DNA of 64,000 nt from Lentilactobacillus rapi DSM 19907 = JCM 15042 (GTDB lineage Bacteria; Bacillota; Bacilli; Lactobacillales; Lactobacillaceae), in NCBI RefSeq assembly GCF_001436255.1, contig NZ_AZEI01000062.1:1-64000 (forward strand), read 5' to 3'. Below, in pieces: positions 9,276 to 18,256 of the stretch. Every line of letters starts with the position of its first letter. Position 1 is the stretch's first letter. Made by a program: the position numbers and the translations under genes. The notes beneath the pieces were generated by a model. The model was not told the origin of the DNA and searched no databases. It saw only the letters and a list, made by a program, of their open reading frames with translations.

Positions 9276-10109
9276 TCACAAATGTACTTTGAACAAAAGC
9301 GCAGAGACGATACCAGATATCGTGTCAATGCCCGATGTATTGCCGTAATCAATTGCATCGTGTAGCAACTCATCTATATCGTTAAGTGCGCCTTTGCCTG
9401 ATAGATAATCAGCAATCTTCAGTACAGCACTGCTAAACCGTTTGTTCAACGCATGATTCAAATAATGGCGACTAATATCCGTCGTGTATCTGTCCGTCGC
9501 AATCTTTGATCGAATTGCTTGGTGGAGGGATTCAGTGGGCTCAACCAGCCAATCGATTAGCAGCCAGCCCAACAGCAGGTCATCCCCCGAGGGCGTCAAC
9601 CCCCGGCCGCGGCCAGCGAAGAAATCAACCCCGCGTTGCACATTGGCAGCCTCAGTTAACCAGGTTAATTCGGCTTGGAACGGTGAGGCCGCTTTACTCA
9701 ACAAGGCTTGAAATGGCTGGTTTAATCCTGTCATCTTATTGAGCTGCTGGGCAGCCCCAAGCAGATATTGCGCCCTGGTGCCATCGATTTTAGTCGCTTT
9801 AAGACTCACATCGTAAGTCTTTGACAGCTCAATTTGCCAGGTTTCAGTAGCCGTCGTGATTTCAATCAGCTGGTCTGCAAACCGAATGGATTGGGCATCA
9901 TTTATTTGGGCCAACAACTCATAGAATTCTGCCTTGGGGATATAAACCCCGCCCGGAAACAGCTTGGATTGATCCCAAGCCACCAGGATAAGAGGGTTAT
10001 GCTGTCGGTCAGTGAGATTAAAGGTGTGCTTAAATACACTGTGGACAAACCAGTCTCCCCGTTCCAAATCCAATAAGTCCTGATCCGCATATGCCTGTAC
10101 TTTTCTCAT
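9276..10109 (-). CDS. DUF2877 protein, YlbF/AllH-like subunit of oxamate carbamoyltransferase
   Basis: The 277-aa protein carries the DUF2877 hallmark GRGRGLTPSGDDLLLGWLL at about 165-185. In E. coli the homologue YlbF (AllH) works with FdrA and YlbE as the oxamate carbamoyltransferase that splits oxalurate into oxamate and carbamoyl phosphate. Here the order FdrA, DUF1116, DUF2877, carbamate kinase is the same, which supports the same function. The ATG at 10109 follows the DUF1116 stop codon by 6 nt, with only a weak ribosome site, so translation is probably coupled. Assignment to this enzyme rests on family and context; no catalytic residue is known to me. Confidence 0.85.
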   Translation of the reverse strand: MRKVQAYADQDLLDLERGDWFVHSVFKHTFNLTDRQHNPLILVAWDQSKLFPGGVYIPKAEFYELLAQINDAQSIRFADQLIEITTATETWQIELSKTYDVSLKATKIDGTRAQYLLGAAQQLNKMTGLNQPFQALLSKAASPFQAELTWLTEAANVQRGVDFFAGRGRGLTPSGDDLLLGWLLIDWLVEPTESLHQAIRSKIATDRYTTDISRHYLNHALNKRFSSAVLKIADYLSGKGALNDIDELLHDAIDYGNTSGIDTISGIVSALLFKVHL

Positions 10110-10115
10110 GATTCA

Positions 10116-11384
10116 TCAAACCCCAACTTCAAATCCGAGTTTCTCCGCGTAAGCTAAGACTGCTTTTTCAAAACATTCCATTGGTGGGTTAACGGTTCCG
10201 GCACCGATTTGGCCAAGGCCGGCTTTCTTATTGGCAATACCAGTATTAATGACCGGCAAAATCCCAGTTTCAACCACTTTACGAGCATCAATTCCAATCG
10301 AAATCCCCTTGAAGTCCCAAGTTGGAATTGGGAAATTCGGATTAGATGCGGTAGTGATTTCAGTCATTTCTTCACTAATGTGGAGGGCATCGAAGAAACC
10401 ACCCGTGCCAATAAAGCGGGTCACTGCAGGGGCTGCGATCATCGCAAAGCCGCCGACACCAAATGTTTCGGTGATGGCACTGTCACCCATGTCCGGAGAC
10501 GCATCATCTTCGGAGAATCCTGAGAAGTACAGCCCTTTTGGCGTGTTAACCGGACCGGTAAACCATTGGTCACCCATTCCAGAAATTCGAATCCCAAATT
10601 CATAACCGTTCCGGCACATTGCCGTGACAATCGTGCCTTCTTGAACTTGGCGGGCACCATCCATGACGGATTTAGCAGAGGCCATCATAATATTCAAGAA
10701 AAATTGATCGGTATCAGCTAAGAACTGGATCACGTCTTCTTTGTCTTTCTGGTTAATATTTAGTTTGACAATACTTGGGGACATTTCCTTTAAGAATGCC
10801 AGTGAAGCGGCAATGTTTCGCTGATGGAATTCATCCCCCATGGCAATCGCTTTGGCAATCAACACGTTGACGTTTAGCGGTTCACGCATTTGCATGGCTT
10901 CGCTCAAGGTTGGTCCCAAAACATCTCTCATCCATCTTAATCGATTAATCACTTCCGGACCGTTGGCGCCAAATCGGAGCACAGCACCAATGCCTTCGTT
11001 CATTGTGCAATAAGCACGGTTGCCATCTGTTTTGTTTTCAACAATAAAGACCGGCATATTAGCAGACGTAATCCCACCCATGGGACCAACCGCATCCACA
11101 TGGTGACATGGGATCAGCTTGACTTCGCCGCTCTCCATCAAGGCGCGGGCATCGTCTTCATTATCAGCCCAACCTTCAAAGATGGCAGCGCCGATGCAGG
11201 CCCCTTGAACCGGATCAATCATCTTGTCGTAGGTAATTGGTGGACCCGCGTGCAGCAGAACCTTGCCATGATTGAACGCATCAATGACCTCTTTTGCGGG
11301 GACAACATCCAGCAAGAATGGCGAACCGGCAATAATTTTTGAAATAACGGCATTGTTGGCTTCTTCTACATTTGCATAGACCAT
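10116..11384 (-). CDS. DUF1116 protein, YlbE/AllG-like subunit of oxamate carbamoyltransferase
   Basis: This encodes 422 aa. The start at 11384 (MVYANVEEANNAV) is chosen because GTGGAGGTG lies just upstream and the fdrA stop codon is 2 nt away; the same frame extends 93 nt further upstream inside fdrA but without a ribosome site. Family features include LLHAGPPITYDKMIDPVQGA near residues 45-65 and the Gly-rich MIAAPAVTRFIGTGGFFDAL. In E. coli YlbE (AllG) acts with FdrA and YlbF in carbamoyl transfer between oxalurate and oxamate. The tight spacing to both neighbours indicates a co-translated complex. The C-terminus (ECFEKAVLAYAEKLGFEVGV) is complete. Confidence 0.88.
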   Translation of the reverse strand: MVYANVEEANNAVISKIIAGSPFLLDVVPAKEVIDAFNHGKVLLHAGPPITYDKMIDPVQGACIGAAIFEGWADNEDDARALMESGEVKLIPCHHVDAVGPMGGITSANMPVFIVENKTDGNRAYCTMNEGIGAVLRFGANGPEVINRLRWMRDVLGPTLSEAMQMREPLNVNVLIAKAIAMGDEFHQRNIAASLAFLKEMSPSIVKLNINQKDKEDVIQFLADTDQFFLNIMMASAKSVMDGARQVQEGTIVTAMCRNGYEFGIRISGMGDQWFTGPVNTPKGLYFSGFSEDDASPDMGDSAITETFGVGGFAMIAAPAVTRFIGTGGFFDALHISEEMTEITTASNPNFPIPTWDFKGISIGIDARKVVETGILPVINTGIANKKAGLGQIGAGTVNPPMECFEKAVLAYAEKLGFEVGV

Positions 11385-11386
11385 CC

Positions 11387-13156
11387 CTACACCTCCACTT
11401 TCTTGTTCAATGACACTTTGTTCAAGAAGATTAAAGCCTTCTGAAGTTCCACGTTCCCACCAGAAACTGGATGCCAATCGAACTGAACGGCATGGCCACC
11501 ATTTTCATTAATGGCTTTGGCGAAACTTTCCAACCCAACGTTGATAAATTTATCCACCGTAAGCAACTTCTGAAGATCTTCAGAAACGGCTGGCATGACG
11601 GCATCGGAAGCTTCTTCAGGTAAAATCGGCTTGAGATCTTCATGCACCGGCTTGCCAACCAATGCTAAAGCGGTCTTAACGGCTTGGGCATTGCTTTGGC
11701 AGAGAATAACTCCGGCATCCTGTAAAATCTTCTGTTGATTATGGTAATCTTGAGGGTCCAAATCAGTTCCGACAATCGTGCCAATAACTGGCAAGTTCCG
11801 CCCTTGAGCCTTCGCGTCGGCAATCACTTTCTTGATGGCGGGTTCTAATTCACCGGCCATGTTATCATGCGCACCATATCCGAGGACGATATCGATCAAG
11901 ATTGCGGCTGTTTCCGGGTCATTACCGGCTTCAACCATCATTTCTTTGCGTTTAGTCGCGTCAATCATCGGATGTGGCCGACCCTGGGTGTAAACATCGT
12001 CGCCTAAATCGATGACTTCATAGCCTTCCTTTTTAAGGATATAGCCATCACCGGCATCTTGGGCATTGAGACCCAGGGCATCGTTCATCAACGTTGCAGC
12101 TTCGTATGCCAGCGTGCCACCAGAATAATAACCCTTGATGTACTTCTGCTTAGGGTCCAACTTGATCGTTGGAACTTCCAACTGATCGTCGATGGCTTCC
12201 GGCTGCTGACCATTTAACAGGTCAACGGCAATTCGGGCAGTTTCTTCCAAAGTGTATGCCCGGTAGAGGCCTTCTTCATGAGCGGCTGGCTTTTCGCCGA
12301 GGAAAATGGCGACAACTGGCTTGCTGGCAGCCCGAAGTAAGGCAACGACGTCATCGCGAACCTCTTTGGCAGGTGGCTTGGAAATCGCCACGATGACTTT
12401 AACATTCGGATCTTGATCAAGTAGGGCAACTGCATCCTTGAAGGTGGTTCCTTGAACGGCAGCCTTTAAGTCACGGCCACCGGTTCCAATCGCATTGGTC
12501 ACCCCGGCACCCAGCTTGTGGATGATGGTTGAAACTTCCTGAATTCCAGTTCCAGAAGCACCAACCATGCCGATGCCGCCCTTGCGAATTCGGTTAGCGA
12601 ATGCCAATGGAATCCCATTAGCAATCCCAGTTCCACAGTCAGGTCCCATCAACAGCAAGCCCTTTTCGTGGGCAAGGTTTTTCAAGCGGGCTTCATCTTC
12701 GATCGTCACGTTATCGCTAAAACAGAAAACGTGTTTGCCGGCATCCAAAGCCTTTTCAACTTCACCGGCCGCATAGGTGCCTGGCACAGAAATCAAGGCA
12801 ACTGGCGCGTCTTTGCCCAACTCTAAGGCTTTATCCCAAGTCTTAACCCGTTGTTCATCGTCAGTGCCTTGATCATCAGCTTGGCCCTGTTCATCCAGGT
12901 ATTCCTTCGACTTTTCAATCACCTCATCGACTAAGTCATCGCTGTCAGCATCGAGAACGATCACCATATCGTTTGGAGAAGCTTTTTCTAATTCATCGGT
13001 TGCAAGCCCACCAGTTTTGAAGATATCTTTGTTGGCGGGGGTCCCCATCATCACTTGAACGTTGTTGACGCCATCCAAAGTTTCCAGATAGTTCGTCAGC
13101 AGCATTAGGACGATTGAATCTTGATAACTATTTTTTTCAATAATTGTATGGAGCAT
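11387..13156 (-). CDS. fdrA: FdrA-family protein (AllF-like subunit of oxamate carbamoyltransferase)
   Basis: The 589-aa protein resembles the alpha chain of succinyl-CoA synthetases: a CoA-binding-like Rossmann region (LISVPGTYAAGEVEKALDAG), MGPDCGTGIANGIPLAF, and GMVGASGTGIQEVSTIIHKL in the ligase-like half. FdrA proteins were once called acyl-CoA synthetases; E. coli FdrA (AllF) is now placed in the oxamate carbamoyltransferase complex. The genes that follow encode its two partners, and carbamate kinase ends the operon, so carbamoyl transfer from oxalurate to phosphate is the best inference. It starts 20 nt after the ureidoglycolate dehydrogenase stop. Residues 130-150 are Asp/Glu/Gln-rich (DEQGQADDQGTDDEQR) and look like a flexible loop. 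Confidence 0.9.
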   Translation of the reverse strand: MLHTIIEKNSYQDSIVLMLLTNYLETLDGVNNVQVMMGTPANKDIFKTGGLATDELEKASPNDMVIVLDADSDDLVDEVIEKSKEYLDEQGQADDQGTDDEQRVKTWDKALELGKDAPVALISVPGTYAAGEVEKALDAGKHVFCFSDNVTIEDEARLKNLAHEKGLLLMGPDCGTGIANGIPLAFANRIRKGGIGMVGASGTGIQEVSTIIHKLGAGVTNAIGTGGRDLKAAVQGTTFKDAVALLDQDPNVKVIVAISKPPAKEVRDDVVALLRAASKPVVAIFLGEKPAAHEEGLYRAYTLEETARIAVDLLNGQQPEAIDDQLEVPTIKLDPKQKYIKGYYSGGTLAYEAATLMNDALGLNAQDAGDGYILKKEGYEVIDLGDDVYTQGRPHPMIDATKRKEMMVEAGNDPETAAILIDIVLGYGAHDNMAGELEPAIKKVIADAKAQGRNLPVIGTIVGTDLDPQDYHNQQKILQDAGVILCQSNAQAVKTALALVGKPVHEDLKPILPEEASDAVMPAVSEDLQKLLTVDKFINVGLESFAKAINENGGHAVQFDWHPVSGGNVELQKALIFLNKVSLNKKVEV

Positions 13157-13176
13157 GGACTCACCAACTTCCTTTC

Positions 13177-14244
13177 CTAAGCGAAGGCACCTTTACCATC
13201 GTATTCATCCAAATGAACTACGTCACTCTTCAAATACTCATAAATATCAGTGGCAACTTCAATGCCATTCTTCATTGCTTTTGCGTATCTAATCTGGCTT
13301 CTTTCTCCAGGTAGATAGACTTGGTCATAGCCTTTAGCAGGTGGCATCGAATGCAGTTCATCGATCATTTGCGAAACCCGTTTCTTAAACGCTTCTGGAT
13401 CAGTAAACTTAGCTGGATCCATTAAAATATACATTTGACCCAAGTTCCGTTTTTCAGTCAGATCATGATACATTGAGGAAACGTGCTTGCCAAATGGTAA
13501 TCCCAACAGCGAGCCTGACAAGACATCGATCATCATCATCAAACCATAACCTTTAGGCCCGGCGATTGGCAATAATGCCCGTACATCATGAGGATTGGTG
13601 GTTGGATTACCTTCAGCATCCACTGCCCAGGTATCCGGAATTGAGCGGTTCTTGGAACGCGCATCCAGCACCTTGCCCCAAGCTTGCACCGTGGTTGCCA
13701 TATCGAACACAAGCGGCTTTTCACCATTGGTTGGTGCGGAAAAGGCAAACGGGTTGGTTCCAAAGTAGGTTTCACTGCCACCAAATGGCACCACCATTGG
13801 ATCCGATTGGCACATGGCGATTGCAGCCAAACCTTCTTCAGCTGCCCGTTTAACATAATATGAAAGCATCCCACTGTGACCTGTTCTGGCAACACCAACG
13901 ATTGCCGAACCGCTCTTCTTAGCCATATCAATGGCATAATCTAGCGCAACGTTGCAAACGTATTGGCCCATGCCGTTATCACAATCAACCACGCCGGTTG
14001 AATCGCTCGTTGGCTTGAAAACGATGTTTGGATCGAGGTTAACGCCGCCTTTAGCAATTCGTTCTGCGTAATAGGCAACCCTGACAGTTCCATGGGAGTG
14101 AATCCCACAGGCGTCTGCATAAGTTAAGTGTCGGGCAGTTTCTTCGGCATGAGCTTCTTTTAGCCCGGCCTTCATAAATTTACGTTTCATTAATTCTTGT
14201 AATTCTGCTGCATCAACTAATGTGGTCCCGGCTGTTTCTTGCAT
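13177..14244 (-). CDS. allD: Ureidoglycolate dehydrogenase
   Basis: The 355-aa protein belongs to the Ldh2/malate-type dehydrogenases with a non-Rossmann NAD fold. Motifs: DACGIHSHGTVRVAYYAERI near 50-70, ARTGHSGMLSYYVKRAAEEG near 120, FGTNPFAFSAP near 165 and KGYGLMMMIDVLSGSLLG near 235. AllD oxidises S-ureidoglycolate to oxalurate with NAD. It lies between the ureidoglycine aminohydrolase and the oxamate carbamoyltransferase genes, so substrate and product both fit its neighbours. The start at 14244 has GAGGAG upstream. NADH made here must be reoxidised; nothing in the operon does so. Confidence 0.92.
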   Translation of the reverse strand: MQETAGTTLVDAAELQELMKRKFMKAGLKEAHAEETARHLTYADACGIHSHGTVRVAYYAERIAKGGVNLDPNIVFKPTSDSTGVVDCDNGMGQYVCNVALDYAIDMAKKSGSAIVGVARTGHSGMLSYYVKRAAEEGLAAIAMCQSDPMVVPFGGSETYFGTNPFAFSAPTNGEKPLVFDMATTVQAWGKVLDARSKNRSIPDTWAVDAEGNPTTNPHDVRALLPIAGPKGYGLMMMIDVLSGSLLGLPFGKHVSSMYHDLTEKRNLGQMYILMDPAKFTDPEAFKKRVSQMIDELHSMPPAKGYDQVYLPGERSQIRYAKAMKNGIEVATDIYEYLKSDVVHLDEYDGKGAFA

Positions 14245-14270
14245 GATAAGTCTCCTCGCTTAGTTGTGAT

Positions 14271-15053
14271 TTAGATTTCAGGATCTCGGTTGGCATCTTT
14301 TGAGTAGACGTAAGCTAATGGTTCACCCCGGCCAACTGCGTAGGCGGCTTGTGGTACATAAGAAGCCATGAATAAGTAATCGCCCTTTTCAACGGGGTAC
14401 CAATCGTTGTCCAAGTTATACATGCCTTCGCCAGAAATCAGATAGGCACCGTGCTCCTGAAAATGAGTCTCGATGTAGCCGTGGCTTGCGCCTGGTTCAA
14501 ATGACAAAATGTGAACGTTCATATCGAAGCCAAGTTCTTTTGGCAGGAAGTCCCAGAGCAACACATCTTTCATGCCTTCATATTCTTCCGGCTTTTGATC
14601 CTTGGTATTGCCAACGACCTTGTGGGCTTCGTAGCCTTCAAGTGGCTGATAACGTTTCTTGTAGAGGAAGACCTCGGTTGGTTCATCTTGAGCGTTTTCC
14701 ATCATCATTTTGACGCCAGCTGGATAATAAGCGTAACCGCCAGTTTCCAAGACGTCTTCTTCCTTGCCATCGGTTACTTTTAATTTTCCCTTTACAACGT
14801 AGGCAACTGTTTCAATGCCATCACCGCCGAAGCCAGTGTGTTTGCCACCCTTTTGGAAAGTCGCAATATAGTCGACAAATCCGGCACCAATTCTTGGTGA
14901 TCCCAGAATCGAAACGTCCACGTTCTCAAATCCAGGAATGGTATTCTTAACCAAGCCATCGTGAGGAATGATTGCGAAACTGTCTTTCTTAATAACTGCC
15001 CGTGATGCTAATAAAGTCTTTTGGTACCCTGTTCTGTCGTTTTTATATCCCAT
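14271..15053 (-). CDS. allE: S-ureidoglycine aminohydrolase (bicupin)
   Basis: The 260-aa bicupin hydrolyses S-ureidoglycine to S-ureidoglycolate and ammonia. The N-terminal cupin shows [20 protein letters not shown]; the C-terminal cupin has the metal site [16 protein letters not shown] (Glu, His, His) and a later Gln in [11 protein letters not shown], as in E. coli AllE. The start at 15053 is preferred: GGGAGG lies 7 nt upstream, and the ATG five codons earlier overlaps that site. It follows the amidohydrolase gene by 28 nt and precedes allD by 26 nt, matching the order of reactions. Confidence 0.93.
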   Translation of the reverse strand: MGYKNDRTGYQKTLLASRAVIKKDSFAIIPHDGLVKNTIPGFENVDVSILGSPRIGAGFVDYIATFQKGGKHTGFGGDGIETVAYVVKGKLKVTDGKEEDVLETGGYAYYPAGVKMMMENAQDEPTEVFLYKKRYQPLEGYEAHKVVGNTKDQKPEEYEGMKDVLLWDFLPKELGFDMNVHILSFEPGASHGYIETHFQEHGAYLISGEGMYNLDNDWYPVEKGDYLFMASYVPQAAYAVGRGEPLAYVYSKDANRDPEI

Positions 15054-15081
15054 GATAAATCCTCCCATTTTCTAATAAAAC

Positions 15082-16329
15082 TTATTTATAGGCTAATTGA
15101 TATAATGTATCGGCTAATAATTGAACACCGGTCACTAAGTCTTCAAATGGTGTATCTTCTGCCGGATTATGACTAATCCCGTCAATACTTGGCACAAAGA
15201 TCATTGCCGTTGGATAGAATGGTGCGATAACTTGTGAATCATGACCGGCACCACTGTGCATGATGCGATATTTGTAGCCTTCAGCTTTGGCTTCTTTTTC
15301 GATTGTCGCCACAATCTCATCGTTCAATGGAACGGGAGCTTCATCCATCCACAAATCAATGTCAATCCCAAGCCCTTGTTCCTTCGCGGTTGCCTTCATC
15401 ATTTCTTCTAATTCTTGAGTGAAGTTAACCAGGAATTCAGCATCCGTATGGCGGCAGTCCATCGTGAACAAAACTTCGCCCGGAACCACGTTAACGGTGT
15501 TTGGCTTGACCGCAACCTTCCCAAACGTGAGAACCAATGGATCCCCAATTTCATGAGCACGATCCAAAGCCTTTGAAATGATCTTGGACATCCCATAAAC
15601 TGCGTCGTGACGATAACTAAGTGGCGTGGTGCCGGCATGGTTGGCCTCGCCTTTCAGCGTAATGTTGTAACGGCGTTGGCCAGCAATGTTATTAACGATC
15701 CCAATTTGTTCATGCTCGTGCTCTAGAATGTCACCTTGCTCAATATGCTCTTCAACGAAGGCTTTGATATCATCTCGACGCGTTTGCTTAGGCTTAAAGT
15801 CAAATCCTTGGCGATGCATTTCATCGACAAACTTGTTACCTTCAGCGTCCGCAATGTCTTTGACTTCATCATCATTGGCAACCCCGACAAAATTTTTACT
15901 TCCCCAGAATGCCATTGGGAAGCGGCTGCCTTCTTCTTCGGCCATCGAAATGACTTCAAGAGCACGGCGTGGTTGACCATACTTTTCAAGCAGATATTGA
16001 GCCGCGGTCAGCGATGCAACAACGCCAAATTGGCCGTCAAGCTTGCCACCGTTCACAACCGTATCAATATGAGAACCTGACATAATCGTTTCATCTGGCA
16101 AATCAGTTCCTTCGATGCGACCGAACAAGTTCCCAACTTCATCAAATTGAGTGGTCATCCCAAACGATTCCATTTGCTGTTTCACATACTTTTGTGCCTG
16201 CAGCCAGGAATCGGTATAGAGTAATCGGGTCATCCCACCGGTTGGGTCACTTCCAATAGAAGATAAAGCTTTGAGTCTTTCATCAACATTCTTAGCAATT
16301 TCTGAATTCACTGTCTTATCGGTTGTCAT
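15082..16329 (-). CDS. allC: Allantoate amidohydrolase
   Basis: The 415-aa M20-family metallohydrolase converts allantoate to S-ureidoglycine, CO2 and ammonia. Metal and active-site motifs are in place: MSGSHIDTVVNGGKLDGQFG, MAEEEGSRFPMAFWGS, EEHIEQGDILEHE, GEANHAGTTPLSYR, TMDCRH and MHSGAGHDSQ. N-carbamoyl-amino acid hydrolases are close relatives, but the flanking allE and allD genes decide for AllC. It is the first gene of the seven-gene operon. Upstream (16330-16600) are two cre-like boxes and a PucR-box-like sequence. GGAGGGCTATATC precedes the ATG. Confidence 0.93.
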   Translation of the reverse strand: MTTDKTVNSEIAKNVDERLKALSSIGSDPTGGMTRLLYTDSWLQAQKYVKQQMESFGMTTQFDEVGNLFGRIEGTDLPDETIMSGSHIDTVVNGGKLDGQFGVVASLTAAQYLLEKYGQPRRALEVISMAEEEGSRFPMAFWGSKNFVGVANDDEVKDIADAEGNKFVDEMHRQGFDFKPKQTRRDDIKAFVEEHIEQGDILEHEHEQIGIVNNIAGQRRYNITLKGEANHAGTTPLSYRHDAVYGMSKIISKALDRAHEIGDPLVLTFGKVAVKPNTVNVVPGEVLFTMDCRHTDAEFLVNFTQELEEMMKATAKEQGLGIDIDLWMDEAPVPLNDEIVATIEKEAKAEGYKYRIMHSGAGHDSQVIAPFYPTAMIFVPSIDGISHNPAEDTPFEDLVTGVQLLADTLYQLAYK

Positions 16330-16364
16330 GATATAGCCCTCCTTGTATTACGTTACAAATATAT

Positions 16365-16378
16365 TGTATGCGCTTTCA
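16365..16378. promoter_or_regulatory. cre-like box near the allC start
   Basis: TGTATGCGCTTTCA matches the cre consensus with one mismatch, 36 nt before the allC start codon. Confidence 0.55.
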
Positions 16379-16385
16379 TGACAGA

Positions 16386-16398
16386 CATCATTGGTTAC
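16386..16398. promoter_or_regulatory. Possible PucR box
   Basis: CATCATTGGTTAC agrees at 11 of 13 positions with the Bacillus subtilis PucR box WWWCNTTGGTTAA as I recall it. A second TTGGTTA core lies on the minus strand at 16441-16447. Suggestive only. Confidence 0.35.
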
Positions 16399-16564
16399 TT
16401 TGGCTAAATCTATGAACGGATTTGTCGGTTCCTGTTCAAAATAACCAACCGATCTTATGATCCAAAACAGGCCATCACCTCCAAAATCATTTTCTTAACG
16501 AAGCCGGATTGCCAGAAAATCCAATCCCAGCTCACTGACATCCAAGCTCATTTGTTATCTTTAG

Positions 16565-16578
16565 TGTAATCGTTTTCA
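16565..16578. promoter_or_regulatory. cre-like box upstream of allC
   Basis: TGTAATCGTTTTCA matches the cre consensus with one mismatch (T for R at position 6). It lies about 235 nt before allC, near the far end of the control region. Confidence 0.5.
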
Positions 16579-16676
16579 AAACGAATGCCGTTGTCTATAT
16601 TGCATAAATATATCGGATTTTAGTGCATTACCTACAAAAGAATCAGTAACTGAAAATCGGTCGTCTGAGACCAGTC

Positions 16677-16724
16677 AAAAAGCGGCCCCCATTATATCCA
16701 AAATTGGATTAATGAGGACCGCTT
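16677..16724 (-). terminator. Terminator of the permease-allantoinase unit
   Basis: On the minus strand AAGCGGTCCTCATTAATCC pairs, with small mismatches, with GGATATAATGGGGGCCGCTT and is followed by TTTTT. It separates allB from the allC operon. Confidence 0.8.
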
Positions 16725-16759
16725 AATGATCAATACGTTCATTCAGTTACCTGGGCAAG

Positions 16760-18181
16760 TTAATTTAGCACAGCTTTATGAGCCTTATCAGCCTGCTTTT
16801 CATCTACAGACTTGGGGCCATTCTTGATAAATTGACCTGGGAATTCCTTGATCACACCTTGGTCTTGGCTATAAATTGTTTGGCCTCTCAAAATAGTTTG
16901 AACCACTTGAGCACCAATCTTCTTGCCAATGTATGGGCTGATCTTGTTACGATATTCTAATTCATCTGCTTCCAAAGTGTAAGGGGCATTTGGTTTGATA
17001 AGTGCAAAGTCAGCATCTTTACCAACACTGATACGGCCCTTTTGATCCAAATGATAACGATCTGCTGGATTTGAACCAATGATCTCACCAAATTGCTTCA
17101 GTGACATGCCCCGTTTTTGAACGGCTTCATCGAACATCACGTCAACGTCGTTTTGAACGCCGGCGATTCCACCCCATGCTTCAAAGGCGTTGTCGGTATC
17201 CTTCAAATCTGGCGTACATGGTGAGTGATCAGAAGTGACAAAACTAATGCCGCCTGATTCAACTCTTTGCCAAAGGGCATCTTGCTGCGCTTGTTCACGA
17301 ATTGGTGGTGAACATTTAACAACTGGGCCAATGGCATCCAATTGATCCTTTGTGAAGTAGAGGTAGTGGACACATGTTTCACATGTAACATCGACACCTT
17401 CAGCTCTAGCCTTGATCACTTCGTCAACGCCTTCTTTACAAGCAACGTGACAGATATGAATTCGACAGCCGGTTTGTTTTGCCATGAAGATTGCCTTGCG
17501 AATAGCTTCAACTTCTGTAAATGCTGGGCGGGTGTCCACATAATCTGCTAACGTCGTTTTGCCTTCAGCTTTAGCGATTTCACCCAGTTTATCGGTAATC
17601 GCAGCATTTTCTGCGTGGATTGCCAGCACTTTACCGGTTTTGGCAACTTGCTTCATCCCTTCATATAAGGAATAATCATCCACGTTTTGGAAATCGCCGT
17701 CGATTGAACGGTCACCACAAGTTGCTAGGAAGCACTTGTAGCCTGAAACGCCTTCTTCATCCAATTCTTGGATGCCGCCGTCCAAATTGTATGGTACCAA
17801 TCCGCCGAAGGAAGCAACATCAACCTTCAATTGATTTTTACCAGTCTGATATTTTAGTTCGATACTCTTCTTATCCACGGTAGCTGGAACCTGATTCAAT
17901 GGCATTTCCATGAATGAGGTTACTCCACCCTTGGCACAAGCAGCCGTTCCGGTAACGTATCCTTCCCATTCATCACGATAGCCACCGCCCATTGGGGTAA
18001 TGTGAACGTGGGCATCAACCATCCCCGGGCTCACAACTAATCCCTTGGCATCAATGACTTTGTCGCCATCAAGATCTGCGCCAATTGCAGTAATCTTACC
18101 ATTATCAACGGCAACGTCTGTCTTGACACCACCGTCTTCTAAAATAACTAATCCGTTCTTAATAACCAATTCATGACTCAT
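16760..18181 (-). CDS. allB: Allantoinase
   Basis: The 473-aa cyclic amidohydrolase opens the hydantoin ring of allantoin to give allantoate. The binuclear metal site is visible: VDAHVHITPMGG near residue 57, the lysine to be carbamylated in GYKCFLATCGD near 147, IHAEN, IHICHVACKEG and SDHSPCTP. Dihydropyrimidinase and hydantoinase are related, but the permease upstream and allC downstream support allantoinase. GAGGAAACAAC precedes the ATG. It lies 75 nt after the permease gene with no terminator between, so the two are probably co-transcribed. Confidence 0.93.
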   Translation of the reverse strand: MSHELVIKNGLVILEDGGVKTDVAVDNGKITAIGADLDGDKVIDAKGLVVSPGMVDAHVHITPMGGGYRDEWEGYVTGTAACAKGGVTSFMEMPLNQVPATVDKKSIELKYQTGKNQLKVDVASFGGLVPYNLDGGIQELDEEGVSGYKCFLATCGDRSIDGDFQNVDDYSLYEGMKQVAKTGKVLAIHAENAAITDKLGEIAKAEGKTTLADYVDTRPAFTEVEAIRKAIFMAKQTGCRIHICHVACKEGVDEVIKARAEGVDVTCETCVHYLYFTKDQLDAIGPVVKCSPPIREQAQQDALWQRVESGGISFVTSDHSPCTPDLKDTDNAFEAWGGIAGVQNDVDVMFDEAVQKRGMSLKQFGEIIGSNPADRYHLDQKGRISVGKDADFALIKPNAPYTLEADELEYRNKISPYIGKKIGAQVVQTILRGQTIYSQDQGVIKEFPGQFIKNGPKSVDEKQADKAHKAVLN

Positions 18182-18256
18182 GTTGTTTCCTCCTTCGAGA
18201 CTGACTGAGGTTCAAGACCCCAGCTCTATCCAACTTTGCAGTAGGCAACGCACGTT

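Larger units (their letters stand above)
16330..16676. other. Non-coding control region of the allC operon
   Basis: No gene was found between the allC start and the allB terminator. The stretch contains two cre-like boxes (16365-16378 and 16565-16578) and a PucR-box-like sequence (16386-16398). The motif TTTGGCTAAATC at 16399-16410 resembles GTGGCTAAATAT at 5431-5442 in the pucR/MFS control region and might be a shared regulator site. Confidence 0.5.

Noticed and set aside
15686-16080. Plus-strand open frames opposite allC
   Set aside because: They are antisense to a gene with full catalytic motifs and have no ribosome site.
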